Notes: generated by a model not told the origin, from the sequence alone. DNA of 64,000 nt from CAVQJU01 sp963729215 (GCA_963729215.1 CAVSND010000022.1:1-64000), one strand, 5' to 3'. Positions 18,159 through 26,510 are shown, counted from the first letter of the stretch. Translations and numbers: made by a program.

Positions 18159-18686
18159 ATGACCCCCTTGCATATGGCGCTCGCGATGGCGATTGGGCTG
18201 GGGATAGCCCAGGCGCCAGCGCCGCGGCCGACGCCGGATATCCACTACGTGCCCACCTCCAATGGCGTCACCGATGCGATGCTCAAGCTCGCGAAGGTGA
18301 CACCGCAGGACGTCGTCTACGACCTCGGTTCCGGAGACGGCCGCATCGTCATCGCCGCGGCGAAGAAGTACGGCGCGCGGGGCGTCGGCATCGAGCTCGA
18401 CCCCGAACTGATCAAGGCGGCGAACAAGAACGCACGCAAGGCCGGCGTCGAAGACCGCGTGCAGTTCGTCCAGGCGGATCTGTTCAAGACCGATTTCTCG
18501 GACGCCACCGTCGTCACGCTGTATCTGTCGAACTCCATCAACCGGCGCATCGCGTCGATCCTGCAGCGGCAGCTCAAGCCGGGCGCGCGGATTGTGTCGC
18601 ACCGGTTCGACATGGGCGAGGACTGGAAGCCCGAGGCGGACGTCCGCCTCGAGGGCACGCACGTCTACCTCTGGACGATCAGGTAA
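18159..18686 (+). CDS. SAM-dependent methyltransferase, FAM173/ATPSc-KMT-like
   Basis: 175 residues. The SAM-binding motif is DVVYDLGSGDGRIVIAAAKK (Motif I), followed by GVGIELDPELIKAANKNA and VQFVQADLFKTDF. Its opening DIHYVPTSNGVTDAMLKLAKV and the TLYLSNSINRRI block resemble the FAM173 family, whose eukaryotic members methylate lysine of ATP synthase subunit c. An N-terminal hydrophobic stretch (MALAMAIGLGIAQAPAP) could be a signal peptide, which would be odd for a SAM enzyme. It may instead be a membrane anchor, or the start may be further in. Start is 9 nt after TATTAC. Confidence 0.75.
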   Translation: MTPLHMALAMAIGLGIAQAPAPRPTPDIHYVPTSNGVTDAMLKLAKVTPQDVVYDLGSGDGRIVIAAAKKYGARGVGIELDPELIKAANKNARKAGVEDRVQFVQADLFKTDFSDATVVTLYLSNSINRRIASILQRQLKPGARIVSHRFDMGEDWKPEADVRLEGTHVYLWTIR

Positions 18687-18688
18687 CC

Positions 18689-19084
18689 ATGGACGCCGGC
18701 GGGCACCCGATCAGGACGGCGCTCGGCCGCGGGCTGCGCAGACGGTGCCCGCATTGCGGCGCGGGCCGGCTGTTTTCCGGCTGGACGCATCTCCCGTCGT
18801 GCTCGGTGTGCGGCCTGGTCTTCGAGCGAAACCCGGGCGACACCTGGGCGTTCACGATCATCGGCGATCGGCTTCCCATCGCCGCCATCATCGTCGCCGT
18901 CTACTTCGGCCTCGTGCGCTCGCATCTCGTCGTGGGCTTGATCGTCATTGCCGTGCTCGGGATCATCATCGTCGTGACGGCCCCGAACCGGTGGGGCGCG
19001 GGCATCGCGTTGCACTATCTGTCGCGTGTCTATTGGCCAGACGCCGCCGATCCGATTCCGCCATTCCGGGACCGCACGTCATGA
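18689..19084 (+). CDS. DUF983 family zinc-ribbon membrane protein
   Basis: 131 residues. An N-terminal zinc ribbon (RRCPHCGAGRLF...LPSCSVCGL) is followed by FERNPGDTWAFTIIGDR and two membrane helices (about 63-83 and 87-105). This is the standard DUF983 layout. Function unknown. Two bases separate it from the methyltransferase, and its stop overlaps the cysC start (ATGA), so the three genes form an operon. Confidence 0.88.
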   Translation: MDAGGHPIRTALGRGLRRRCPHCGAGRLFSGWTHLPSCSVCGLVFERNPGDTWAFTIIGDRLPIAAIIVAVYFGLVRSHLVVGLIVIAVLGIIIVVTAPNRWGAGIALHYLSRVYWPDAADPIPPFRDRTS

Positions 19085-19623
19085 CACAGCACACCGGGTT
19101 CACGCTCTGGTTCACCGGCATGTCGGGCGCCGGCAAGTCGACGCTTGCGGCCGCTCTCCGGGACGAGCTCCGCGGCAAGGGTCATCGCGTCGAGGTCCTG
19201 GACGGCGACGAGGTCCGTCAGAGCCTGAGCAAAGGGCTCACCTTCTCGCGGGAGGATCGCGACGCGAACATCCGCCGGATCGGATTCGTCGCGCGCCTTC
19301 TCTCGCGAAACGGCGTCGTCGCCATCGCGGCCGCCATTTCGCCGTACCGGGCCCTCAGGGACGAAGTGCGCGGCCAGCATGAGGCCCCGTTTGTCGAGAT
19401 CCTGGCCGATTGCGCGCTCGACGAGCTGATCAGGCGGGACGTCAAGGGTCTGTACGGCAAGGCGTTGCGCGGGGAAATCGCCCACATGACGGGCGTGTCC
19501 GATCCTTACGAACGTCCAGAAACACCCGAGATCGCCGTGCACACCGACCGGGAGAGCGTCAGCCAGTCGCTCGCGACCATCCTCGCCTGGCTCGCCGACC
19601 ACGACCTCATCGCCAGGTCGTAG
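19081..19623 (+). CDS. cysC: Adenylyl-sulfate (APS) kinase
   Basis: 180 residues. It phosphorylates adenylyl sulfate to PAPS. Walker A is GMSGAGKST (residues 13-21), followed by LDGDEVRQSLSKGLTFSREDRDANIRRIGFVA, the classical APS-kinase signature, and the lid segment KGLYGKALRGEI. Length matches stand-alone CysC. No ATP sulfurylase is adjacent, so it may serve sulfation of surface polysaccharide or draw APS from elsewhere (inference). The true start at 19081 overlaps the DUF983 stop. Confidence 0.95.
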   Translation: MTQHTGFTLWFTGMSGAGKSTLAAALRDELRGKGHRVEVLDGDEVRQSLSKGLTFSREDRDANIRRIGFVARLLSRNGVVAIAAAISPYRALRDEVRGQHEAPFVEILADCALDELIRRDVKGLYGKALRGEIAHMTGVSDPYERPETPEIAVHTDRESVSQSLATILAWLADHDLIARS

Positions 19624-19697
19624 CCGAGTCCGCGGCCTCTGCCTGGAGGCCATGCATCCTCGGACCCCCTTCTTCTCGTATATGTCCCTAGAAGGAT

Positions 19698-20246
19698 GTG
19701 GACGCTCAGGTGAGGCCCCAACTCGCGCGCCCGGTCGACGCGGGCAACCCGGAGCCTCTCGATTTCGAGGACCTCGTCCGCCGCCACCAGGCGATGGTGT
19801 TCAGCATCGCGTTTCACTTCCTTCAGGATCGCGCCGCGGCGGAAGAACTGGCGCAGGACGTGTTTCTGCAGCTGTACCGGCATTTACCCGGCCTCCAGTC
19901 CGCCGAGCACATCACGTTCTGGCTCCGGAAGGTCGCGTCGCACCGGTGTATCGACTACGCGCGCCGCAGAAGGCTTCCGTTTCTGAGCCTCGCCGCGGCG
20001 CCGGAACCGTTGTCTGAGGAGCGCACGAGGGACCCGTTCCTCACGAGGCATGTGCGGGCGGTGGTCGCATCGCTGTCGTACAAGGCTCGTCTCATCGTGA
20101 TCCTGCGGTATCAGGAAGATCTGACGCCGAGCGAGATTTCGGACGCGACCGGCATCCCCATCGCGACGGTGAAGAGCCAGCTGCAGCGCTCGCTCGCCAC
20201 GCTGCGCGACAAGCTGGTTCGAGTCGCCGGAGACCCACGGCCATGA
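19698..20246 (+). CDS. ECF-type RNA polymerase sigma factor
   Basis: 182 residues. Region 2 reads LVRRHQAMVFSIAFHFLQDRAAAEELAQDVFLQ and WLRKVASHRCIDYARRR. Region 4 reads LSYKARLIVILRYQEDLTPSEISDATGIPIATVKSQLQRSLATLR, a helix-turn-helix that recognises the -35 box. GTG at 19698 (an ATG at 19696 is out of frame). It overlaps the next gene by 4 nt (ATGA). The neighbours at 20243 and 20582 are probably its membrane regulator and an output protein. Confidence 0.93.
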   Translation: MDAQVRPQLARPVDAGNPEPLDFEDLVRRHQAMVFSIAFHFLQDRAAAEELAQDVFLQLYRHLPGLQSAEHITFWLRKVASHRCIDYARRRRLPFLSLAAAPEPLSEERTRDPFLTRHVRAVVASLSYKARLIVILRYQEDLTPSEISDATGIPIATVKSQLQRSLATLRDKLVRVAGDPRP

Positions 20247-20569
20247 CGTACACAGATGATGGCCTCAGGAACGCGTTGCAGCGCGTGGAGCCGCCGGCTG
20301 GTTTCACCGACCGAGTCATGGCGCGGGCGCGCAAAGGCAACGGACCTCTTTCCGGCCACGGGCCCGCGTGGAGCGCGGCCGGCGGATCGATGGCTCGCTG
20401 GGCGGCGGCTGCCGTCCTGGGTGTCGCGGTCACTGGCGGCGTATGGTATCGGGCCGAACTGCGTCGTCAGGCGGAAGGCGAAGCTGCACGACGCCAGGTG
20501 CTGCTCAGCCTCCGCATCGCCGGCGCCAAACTGCAGCATGTGCAGGCGAAAGTCCTGAACGAACCCTGA
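20243..20569 (+). CDS. Small membrane protein, probable anti-sigma partner
   Basis: 108 residues: a soluble N-terminal helix region (LRNALQRVEPPAGFTDRVMARAR), one membrane helix (about 50-68) and a short charged C-terminal helix. It lacks the HxxxCxxC zinc anti-sigma motif. The evidence for an anti-sigma role is position (4-nt overlap with the sigma gene) and topology. It could also be a short sensor subunit. Confidence 0.6.
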   Translation: MTYTDDGLRNALQRVEPPAGFTDRVMARARKGNGPLSGHGPAWSAAGGSMARWAAAAVLGVAVTGGVWYRAELRRQAEGEAARRQVLLSLRIAGAKLQHVQAKVLNEP

Positions 20570-20581
20570 GGAACTGAACCC

Positions 20582-21145
20582 ATGGAGCGACAAATGACCA
20601 GTATCGTGGCCGGACTTGCAATGACGTTCCTCGTCTCCGTTACCGGTACCGGGCGTGCACAGGATGTGAAAATCCCGGATCAGATCGACAAGCTGTCCGC
20701 CATAGCGAAGGAAACGGTCAATATCACCCTCGACGGACCCCTGCTCCAGCTGGCCGGGCAGTTCCTGAGCTCGAAAAATGCCGATGATCAGCGCGTGAAG
20801 AACGTCATCTCGAAAGTGAAGGCCATTCACGTCCGGACCTTCGAATTCGACAGGGCCGGCGAGTATTCCGAGGGGGATGTCGCCGCGTACCGATCGCAGC
20901 TCCGTTCCCCTGCCTGGTCGCGCATCGTGGACACCGTGAACCGCGAGGACCGCGAGCACGTCGAGGTGTTCGTGAAGCAGGAGAAGGGTCAGGTCGCGGG
21001 CGTGTCCATCATCGCGGCCGAGCCGAAAGAGCTGACGATCGTCACCATCGACGGCACGATCGATCTCGCGCAGCTGGCGGCCCTGGGCGGGCAGTTCGGG
21101 ATCCCGAAGATCGATGCCAGCGCCCAGTTGAAGGACTCAAAGTAG
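20582..21145 (+). CDS. DUF4252 domain secreted protein
   Basis: 187 residues with a signal peptide (SIVAGLAMTFLVSVTGTGRAQ). The C-terminal half, VFVKQEKGQVAGVSIIAAEPKELTIVTIDGTIDLAQLAALGGQFGIP, is the DUF4252 hallmark. It is third in the sigma/anti-sigma-like operon, a recurring arrangement for this family. Role unknown, probably in envelope stress. Confidence 0.85.
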   Translation: MERQMTSIVAGLAMTFLVSVTGTGRAQDVKIPDQIDKLSAIAKETVNITLDGPLLQLAGQFLSSKNADDQRVKNVISKVKAIHVRTFEFDRAGEYSEGDVAAYRSQLRSPAWSRIVDTVNREDREHVEVFVKQEKGQVAGVSIIAAEPKELTIVTIDGTIDLAQLAALGGQFGIPKIDASAQLKDSK

Positions 21146-21288
21146 ACAATCGTAACCGGCGGCGATCGGGCATCTACGATCGCCCGTGCAATTCCATGCG
21201 CCCGCGTGCAACGCTCGTCTCGCCCACGGATTGCAACTGAGAACTCCCGTCCACCTGGTTCGGACCAGTTCTCGGAGTGTGCGCCGTG

Positions 21289-22509
21289 ATGAAACGAATG
21301 GCCGCGTGTGCCCTCGCGGTCGGGATTTGCGCCTGTGGGCCGGCTGTCCAGCGCGCGCCCTCGGCTGTATCGCCGGCGACGCCAGCAGCGAACACACCTC
21401 CTCCGCAAACTGTGTCGGCGCCCCCTGTTCGGCCCCGCCACAAAGGCGGTGTCGACCTCTCGACCGGCCTCTACGGGCGCGAAGACGACGACCTCGTGCT
21501 GAACACGGCGTTGCCGATGGTGCTCCGGCGCACGTACAACTCGGGAGATGCCCACGTGCGGCGCTTTGGTCTCGATTGGTCCCATTCCGGGGAGTGGTGG
21601 TTGTATGGCGACGGCAATCCGCGAATCCCGTGGGCCGATCTGATACTGGCCAGCGGTACACGCATTCATTTCGAACGGATCTCGCCAGGCCAGACACAGG
21701 CGGACGCCGTCCTTCTCCACAACAGCAGCCCGACCGAGTTCAACGGCGCGCTTCTCAGCTGGACCGGGTCGCTCTGGGAAATGCGACTTCGCGATGGCTC
21801 GGCCGCCCGATTCCTCGACTGCAACTCGCGGAAAGAGGTCTGCTCCCTGGTCGAGCGGCGTGACGCGCAGGGGCACCGGATCGCGTACGTCAGGGACGCC
21901 GACGGTACGCTCCTCAAGATGGAGTCAGACGGGCAGAGCATTGCGTTCGACTACGACGACCGCAGGCGGATTGTTCGGGTCCACGACACGCTGCGTCGCG
22001 AGGTTTCCTACCTGTATGACGACCGCGACCGGCTCCTGCGCGCCACATGGTCGGACGGCATCGTCCGGGAGTACGCATACGACGAGCGCGGCAAGCTGAT
22101 TGAAATACGCGAGCCGGGGCGGATCATCAGGAACTGGTTCGACGACACCGGCCGCTGGGTCCGCCAGGTGCTCAAGGACTCGGAATCCGACCCCGATCCA
22201 TACGTCGCGACCGCCCGCTACGTTATTGAAGACGGCTCGGTTGTCGAGAGCGCCTTTGACGACGGCGACGGTTTGATCGTGACGCGATACGACAAAAACC
22301 ACTACATCGTGTCGGAAACGCTCGACGCTGACGGTCCGTCGCCGATCGTATTCGCATACCGTCGCGACCCGGTCAGCAACGATGGACAGGAGGCCACGAT
22401 GTCCTGCCGTGGCGAGACCGGCCCCGTGACCCGGGCCGTTCCGTTCGAGTCGCTCAAAAGCGATGCGCTGAAGGAGCGGTTTGCCCGCACGTTCTGCGGG
22501 CGGCAGTGA
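21289..22509 (+). CDS. YD-repeat (Rhs-like) lipoprotein
   Basis: 406 residues. Lipoprotein signal: MKRMAACALAVGICACGPAV, with the lipobox cysteine around residue 15. A DUF6531-like start (HKGGVDLSTGLYGREDDDLVLNTALPMVLRRTYNS) leads into YD repeats (e.g. VSYLYDDRDRLLRATWSDG, YAYDERGKLIEIREPGR). It is far shorter than polymorphic-toxin Rhs proteins and has no C-terminal toxin or self-cleaving RHS core. ATG 21289 is chosen as the start of the lipoprotein signal. Likely a cell-surface structural protein. Confidence 0.75.
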   Translation: MKRMAACALAVGICACGPAVQRAPSAVSPATPAANTPPPQTVSAPPVRPRHKGGVDLSTGLYGREDDDLVLNTALPMVLRRTYNSGDAHVRRFGLDWSHSGEWWLYGDGNPRIPWADLILASGTRIHFERISPGQTQADAVLLHNSSPTEFNGALLSWTGSLWEMRLRDGSAARFLDCNSRKEVCSLVERRDAQGHRIAYVRDADGTLLKMESDGQSIAFDYDDRRRIVRVHDTLRREVSYLYDDRDRLLRATWSDGIVREYAYDERGKLIEIREPGRIIRNWFDDTGRWVRQVLKDSESDPDPYVATARYVIEDGSVVESAFDDGDGLIVTRYDKNHYIVSETLDADGPSPIVFAYRRDPVSNDGQEATMSCRGETGPVTRAVPFESLKSDALKERFARTFCGRQ

Positions 22510-22542
22510 TTTCACGAACCGTTCGGGCGCTGGTCGAGTGTC

Positions 22543-22854
22543 TCAGTCTTTCTGAGGAAAGATTCTTTCACCCGTCGCCAGCGCCTTCTCCATCATCGCA
22601 AGCAGCTGGCTCCTTGCCTCGTCGATCGTCCTGACGCAGCTCTCGACATCGATCGCGCGAAAATCACCGTGCGCGTCCCGTCCCAGGACGGCTATGAGCC
22701 AGTCCCGATCGGCCTTGTCGAGCGCGATGACGCCAATGACGATGCCATCGTCATCGGCAAACCACTCCGTCTCCTCGACGATCTCGTCGATGTTCTCCGC
22801 CCGGACCGGATCGTAGGCATCGAACTCGCCGCGCGAAACAGATCGGATCCCCAT
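22543..22854 (-). CDS. Hypothetical acidic protein
   Basis: 103 residues, strongly acidic (EENIDEIVEETEWFADDDG-like N-terminal half), predicted alpha/beta with VIGVIALDKADRDWLIAVLGRD in the middle and a helical end. No motif or membrane segment. It resembles small conserved 'hypothetical' proteins rather than random GC-rich translation, but I cannot name a family. Confidence 0.6.
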   Translation of the reverse strand: MGIRSVSRGEFDAYDPVRAENIDEIVEETEWFADDDGIVIGVIALDKADRDWLIAVLGRDAHGDFRAIDVESCVRTIDEARSQLLAMMEKALATGERIFPQKD

Positions 22855-22935
22855 ATCTGACGCGCGGATTCTATATCGCGTCTCTATCGTCTGCTTTGTT
22901 CGGGGAATTGGCGGCTTGCGGCGGACGCGTTGTGG

Positions 22936-23012
22936 TGGTGGGCCCAGCAGGACTCGAACCTGCGACCTCCTGGTTCGTAGCCAGGCGCTCTATCCAACTG
23001 GGCTATGGGCCC
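22936..23012 (-). tRNA. tRNA-Arg(ACG)
   Basis: A 77-nt tRNA on the minus strand with acceptor GGGCCCA/TGGGCCC, encoded CCA, D-arm AGCCCAGTTGGATAGAGC, anticodon loop CTACGAA (ACG at 22976-22978) and T-loop GTTCGAGTC. A34 is the substrate of TadA encoded at 15951-16397. Confidence 0.97.
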
Positions 23013-23116
23013 GCCCTTAGAAACAACGTGAAACAGCGAGGTCGAACGAAACCCTGAGTCTATCACGAGGCTTCTCCTGCCTGCCAGACACGCAGGCTAG
23101 GCCGCATTCCGCGCAG

Positions 23117-23122
23117 TACAAT
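23117..23122 (+). promoter_or_regulatory. TACAAT -10 hexamer 7 nt before moaB
   Basis: TACAAT overlaps an upstream ATG at 23121 and leaves 7 nt before the ATG at 23130. If it is the -10 box, it rules out the upstream ATG and implies a leaderless message. Confidence 0.45.
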
Positions 23123-23129
23123 GCGGCAA

Positions 23130-23651
23130 ATGGCCACCGGCAAGACGCGAAGCGATCTCGAACACAAGGCCACCGCCCCCGCTTCTGTCGGTTGCTACGT
23201 CCTGACCATCAGCGACACGCGCACCGAAGACACCGATACCGGCGGACGCGCGATCGTCGAACTTCTTGCCGCGGCGGGCCATCGGGTTGCCGGGCGCGCC
23301 ATCGTAAAAGACGATGCGGCCCAGGTGCGGGACACGATTGGACGCCAGCTCGCCAACCCCGACGTGCAGGTGATCATCACGACGGGCGGTACGGGGATCT
23401 CGTCACGCGACACGACGTACGAGGTGATCACGGGCCTGCTCGAGAAGAGACTCGACGGCTTCGGCGAGCTGTTTCGCATGCTGAGCTACGAGCAAGTCGG
23501 CGCCGCAGCCATGCTGAGCCGCGCCGTGGCAGGCACGATCGGCCGGCAGGTCGTCGTCTCGCTGCCGGGATCCGAAGCCGCCGTCAGGCTGGCGCTCGAA
23601 AAACTTCTGATTCCCGAGCTGGGCCACCTCGTTCGCGAGGCCGGACGATAG
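23130..23651 (+). CDS. moaB: MoaB/MogA family molybdenum-cofactor protein
   Basis: 173 residues. It adenylylates molybdopterin (MogA activity) or is the MoaB homologue. The signature VGCYVLTISDTRTEDTDTGG, VIITTGGTGISSRDTTYE and MLSYEQVGAAAMLSRAVAG are all present, and length is standard. The ATG at 23130 is preferred over one at 23121 because of the -10 hexamer. The following gene, moeA, begins inside the stop codon (TAGTG overlap), so the two form an operon for the last steps of cofactor assembly. Confidence 0.9.
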   Translation: MATGKTRSDLEHKATAPASVGCYVLTISDTRTEDTDTGGRAIVELLAAAGHRVAGRAIVKDDAAQVRDTIGRQLANPDVQVIITTGGTGISSRDTTYEVITGLLEKRLDGFGELFRMLSYEQVGAAAMLSRAVAGTIGRQVVVSLPGSEAAVRLALEKLLIPELGHLVREAGR

Positions 23652-24865
23652 TGCGTCCCTTCAAATCGACCATCAGTTTCGACGAAGCGCAGCAGCGGCT
23701 GCGCGACGCCGTCGTTCCCATCGCTCGCACGGAGCGAATCGCCCTCGACAAGGCCTCGGGACGTGTCGCGGCCGGCGACCTCGCATCGACGCTCGACGTG
23801 CCGCCGTTCGCGCGCTCGGCGATGGACGGGTACGCCGTCGTCGCGGCGGACACGGCAGGCGCTTCGGCCGGCTCCCCTGTGCGGCTGCAAATCGTCGAGC
23901 GCATTTACACGGGTCAGACGCCGCGTAACGCCGTCGCTTCAGGTACATGCGCGGAAATCGCGACCGGCGCACCCCTGCCCGACGGCGCCGACGCCGTCGT
24001 GATGGTCGAGCAGACCGCGCTCGAGAGCGAACGATGCGTGTTGATTCGCTCGCCCGCGGCAGCCGGGCAGAACATCGGACGCCGCGGCGGCGACGTGTCG
24101 GCAGGCGCGCTCGTCCTGCGTCGAGGCGATGTGCTGAACCCCGGCCGCATCGGCGCGGTCGCCGCGATTGGATGCGCCGAGGTCGAGGTCTACGTCAGGC
24201 CGCGCGTCGCGATACTCTCTACCGGCAACGAGGTGGTGGAGCCCGGCACTCCGCTCCGCCCCGGCCAGATCTTCGACGTCAACCGATTCACGCTGACCGC
24301 TATTGTCGAGGCGAATGGCGGCGTTGCTGATCCACGGCGGCCGGTGGACGATTCGGTCGATGCGCTGGGAGGCGCTCTCGACGCTTGCGCCGGAGCGGAC
24401 ATCGTCGTGTTCTCGGGTGGAAGCTCTGTCGGCGAGCGAGACCTCATCGTCGATCTCATCGCCTCGCGCGGCGAGATGATTTTCCACGGCATCGCCGTCA
24501 AGCCTGGCAAGCCGACGGCGTTCGCGCGTCTGCACTCCGGCGGCACGCCGTTTTTCGGAATGCCGGGCAACCCGACATCGTGTCTCTCGAACGCGTACGT
24601 GCTGCTCGTGCCGTTCCTGAGGGCCGTCGCGCGGCTGCCGCCGCTCCGCGGCCGCACGCTTCGCGTTCCCCTCGGCAAGCCGATCGTCTCGCAAGCCGGC
24701 CGCCTGCAGTTTTACACGGTGAAACTCGAGGGCGGGCTTGCACTGCCGGCGTTCAAGGGGTCTGGCGAAATCACGAGCCTGTCACAGGCGGACGGCTACA
24801 TCCGGATTCCCGCGGACCAGAGCGTCATCAAAGAGGGTGAAGAGGTGGAAGTCACCCTCTTCTGA
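23651..24865 (+). CDS. moeA: Molybdopterin molybdenumtransferase MoeA
   Basis: 404 residues, GTG start overlapping the moaB stop. It inserts molybdate into adenylylated molybdopterin. Domains in order: N-terminal MoeA_N (DVPPFARSAMDGYAV, ATGAPLPDGADAVVMVE), the MPT-binding domain (VAILSTGNEVVEPG, DVNRFTLTAIVEANGG, VVFSGGSSVGERDL, FHGIAVKPGKPTAFA, GMPGNPTSCLSNAYVLLVPFLR), and the C-terminal beta domain. All canonical motifs are intact. Confidence 0.96.
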   Translation: MRPFKSTISFDEAQQRLRDAVVPIARTERIALDKASGRVAAGDLASTLDVPPFARSAMDGYAVVAADTAGASAGSPVRLQIVERIYTGQTPRNAVASGTCAEIATGAPLPDGADAVVMVEQTALESERCVLIRSPAAAGQNIGRRGGDVSAGALVLRRGDVLNPGRIGAVAAIGCAEVEVYVRPRVAILSTGNEVVEPGTPLRPGQIFDVNRFTLTAIVEANGGVADPRRPVDDSVDALGGALDACAGADIVVFSGGSSVGERDLIVDLIASRGEMIFHGIAVKPGKPTAFARLHSGGTPFFGMPGNPTSCLSNAYVLLVPFLRAVARLPPLRGRTLRVPLGKPIVSQAGRLQFYTVKLEGGLALPAFKGSGEITSLSQADGYIRIPADQSVIKEGEEVEVTLF

Positions 24866-24870
24866 AATGC

Positions 24871-24977
24871 GAATCTGGTCATCTGGTCATTTGGTCATCG
24901 GTCTTCGGATCAATTGCTCAATTGCAACAATTGAACAAACGATGACCAGATGACTAAATGACCAGATGACCAGATTC
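24871..24977. repeat. Octamer-hairpin element, locus 1
   Basis: The left arm (24871-24900) is GAA followed by three tandem octamers (TCTGGTCA, TCTGGTCA, TTTGGTCA) and TCG. The right arm (24940-24977) is its reverse complement with four octamers (TGACCAGA, TGACTAAA, TGACCAGA, TGACCAGA). 26 of 27 positions pair. The ~39-nt loop contains three CAATTG words that could pair. It lies between convergent genes moeA and the zinc-ribbon protein. Confidence 0.85.
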
Positions 24978-24978
24978 G

Positions 24979-25443
24979 TTAGCGTCGACCTATCCTTCGT
25001 TCGTACTCCATCTCGAGCACGTCGGCGGTGTGCAGATCGAACGCGGGCGAATTCCGCGCGTTGGGGCCGCGGAACTCCGTGTGGCATCGGTAGCAGACCG
25101 AGAGATCCTTGAGGCGCTGGTAGATGACCAGGTCGATGAGGGTCGCGGCGGCGAGGATGCTGTAGGCGATGAGATCGCGCTTGAACCAGTAGAACGCCGC
25201 GCTGATGACGATACCGATGATGACGACCGTGAGACCCATCTTCGGATCGAAGTCCTTGCGGCCGTAGAAGTCGGCGCCGCCGCACACGGGACAGCGATCG
25301 AGTCCAAGACCGGATTTCACCGGGTCCGAGAACGATAACGCGATGTCACGGCCGCAGCCGCCGCACTTGATGGCGGCAGGCGCGTCAGCCGCGTTAACCG
25401 GCAGCCCCGCATCGCACTGCGGGCATTTGGCGACAATTTCCAT
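24979..25443 (-). CDS. Zinc-ribbon membrane protein
   Basis: 154 residues starting MEIVAKCPQCDAGLP. Three zinc-binding pairs are visible: CPQC...CGGC, CPVC, and CYRC in the C-terminal part (VCYRCHTEFRG). Two membrane helices lie between them (MGLTVVIIGIVISAAFYWF and IAYSILAAATLIDLVIY). Function unknown. Its stop codon abuts the end of the octamer hairpin. Confidence 0.8.
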   Translation of the reverse strand: MEIVAKCPQCDAGLPVNAADAPAAIKCGGCGRDIALSFSDPVKSGLGLDRCPVCGGADFYGRKDFDPKMGLTVVIIGIVISAAFYWFKRDLIAYSILAAATLIDLVIYQRLKDLSVCYRCHTEFRGPNARNSPAFDLHTADVLEMEYERRIGRR

Positions 25444-25459
25444 GCGGAAGGGGGACCCG

Positions 25460-26464
25460 CTACTTTCCTGCAAAGAACGACGGGAGGGGCATGTCTCGCA
25501 TCGTGCGAAGGCCTGGCGTGGCCTCGAGGACTTTCGGGATGGAGTTGACCACGATGGCGGCCGTGGCCACGTCGCCGTGAACACCGCCGGCGATCCGCAC
25601 GGAAAGGCGCGGGTTGCCGTCGATTTCGATCAGGTCGTACGGGTCAGGCGCGCCGAGATAAGCCTCCATGCGCAGCCGGATCGCCGGCTCTTTCTTCCGG
25701 TAACCGATACCCTCTTGAACGATCCCGCACACATAGCCGGGGTCGACGGCGAGGAACTCACTGGACACGGTCACCTGCGCGAGCTTGGGCTCCACGTGAT
25801 CGGTGATGCGGTCGAGCGTCCAGCCGAGCGAATCGGCAATCATCGCGATCGACTCGGTGAATCCCACGTGCTTGATGCTGCCCTCGTCCACGCGCTTCTG
25901 GAACTGCTCGGTGGTCAGCCCTGCGCCGATTTTCTGCTGAAACGGCAGGCGGCGGTGGCGGGCGTCTTGGATGCGGTGCACGGTCACGCGGTCCACGCGC
26001 TGGCACACCGCGGTCATCGCGATCGGCAGTGCGTCCATCACGAAGCCGGGATTGACGCCGGTGGCGAGCACGGCGACCTTGGCCTTCTTCGCGAGCGCGT
26101 GCACCTGCCGCGCAAGGCGCACATGCGTATAGCTCGGATACGCGAGCTCCTCGGTGGTCGCGACGATGGGAACCTTCGCCTTGAGCACGGTCAGGAGCTG
26201 CGGCATCACCTGCTTCATCGACGAGCTGGTGCAGAGGAGTACGACGTGAGGCCTGGCCTTCTTGAGGGTTGCAGCCGGATCTCCAGAGACTTTCACGCCG
26301 AGACGGCGCGGCAGTCCGACGACGTCGCCGAGATCGCGGCCGACCTTCGCGGGATCCGTGTCGATGCCGCCGACGATCTTGAAGCCCGGCCGCGCGGCGA
26401 TTTCTTTCGCAACAGCCGCTCCGATCGGCCCGAGGCCGAAATGCACCACTCGAATGGTCGACAT
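25460..26464 (-). CDS. DapB-like NAD(P)-dependent dehydrogenase (diaminopentanoate-dehydrogenase type)
   Basis: 334 residues. Rossmann start TIRVVHFGLGPIGAAVAKEI. GIDTDPAKVGRDLGDVVGL and VVLLCTSSSMKQVMPQL fit the N-terminal DapB fold. The C-terminal half (GFTESIAMIADSLGWTLD, VCGIVQEGIGYRKKEPAIRL) resembles 2,4-diaminopentanoate dehydrogenase rather than lysine-pathway DapB. The substrate is uncertain. The start is 9 nt downstream of TATAAT on the same strand, suggesting a leaderless message, and it shares a short promoter region with the divergent FkbM gene. Confidence 0.8.
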   Translation of the reverse strand: MSTIRVVHFGLGPIGAAVAKEIAARPGFKIVGGIDTDPAKVGRDLGDVVGLPRRLGVKVSGDPAATLKKARPHVVLLCTSSSMKQVMPQLLTVLKAKVPIVATTEELAYPSYTHVRLARQVHALAKKAKVAVLATGVNPGFVMDALPIAMTAVCQRVDRVTVHRIQDARHRRLPFQQKIGAGLTTEQFQKRVDEGSIKHVGFTESIAMIADSLGWTLDRITDHVEPKLAQVTVSSEFLAVDPGYVCGIVQEGIGYRKKEPAIRLRMEAYLGAPDPYDLIEIDGNPRLSVRIAGGVHGDVATAAIVVNSIPKVLEATPGLRTMRDMPLPSFFAGK

Positions 26465-26473
26465 AGGTCCCGA

Positions 26474-26501
26474 ATTATAGCCCGAGGGTTGGTGGTACGA
26501 T
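26474..26501. promoter_or_regulatory. Divergent leaderless promoter pair
   Basis: On the minus strand TATAAT (26479-26474) ends 9 nt before the dehydrogenase ATG at 26464. On the plus strand TACGAT (26496-26501) ends 9 nt before the FkbM ATG at 26511. Only 46 bp separate the two start codons, and the spacing is identical on both sides. Confidence 0.55.
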
Positions 26502-26510
26502 GGCGGCCGA

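Noticed and set aside
21289..22509. Rhs polymorphic toxin with immunity gene
   Set aside because: Only YD repeats and a lipoprotein signal; no toxin tail, no self-cleavage core. The next gene (minus strand) is not arranged as immunity.
24871..24977. CRISPR-like array from short repeated words
   Set aside because: Units are 8 nt, directly tandem with no unique spacers, and inverted across a loop. No cas genes are present.
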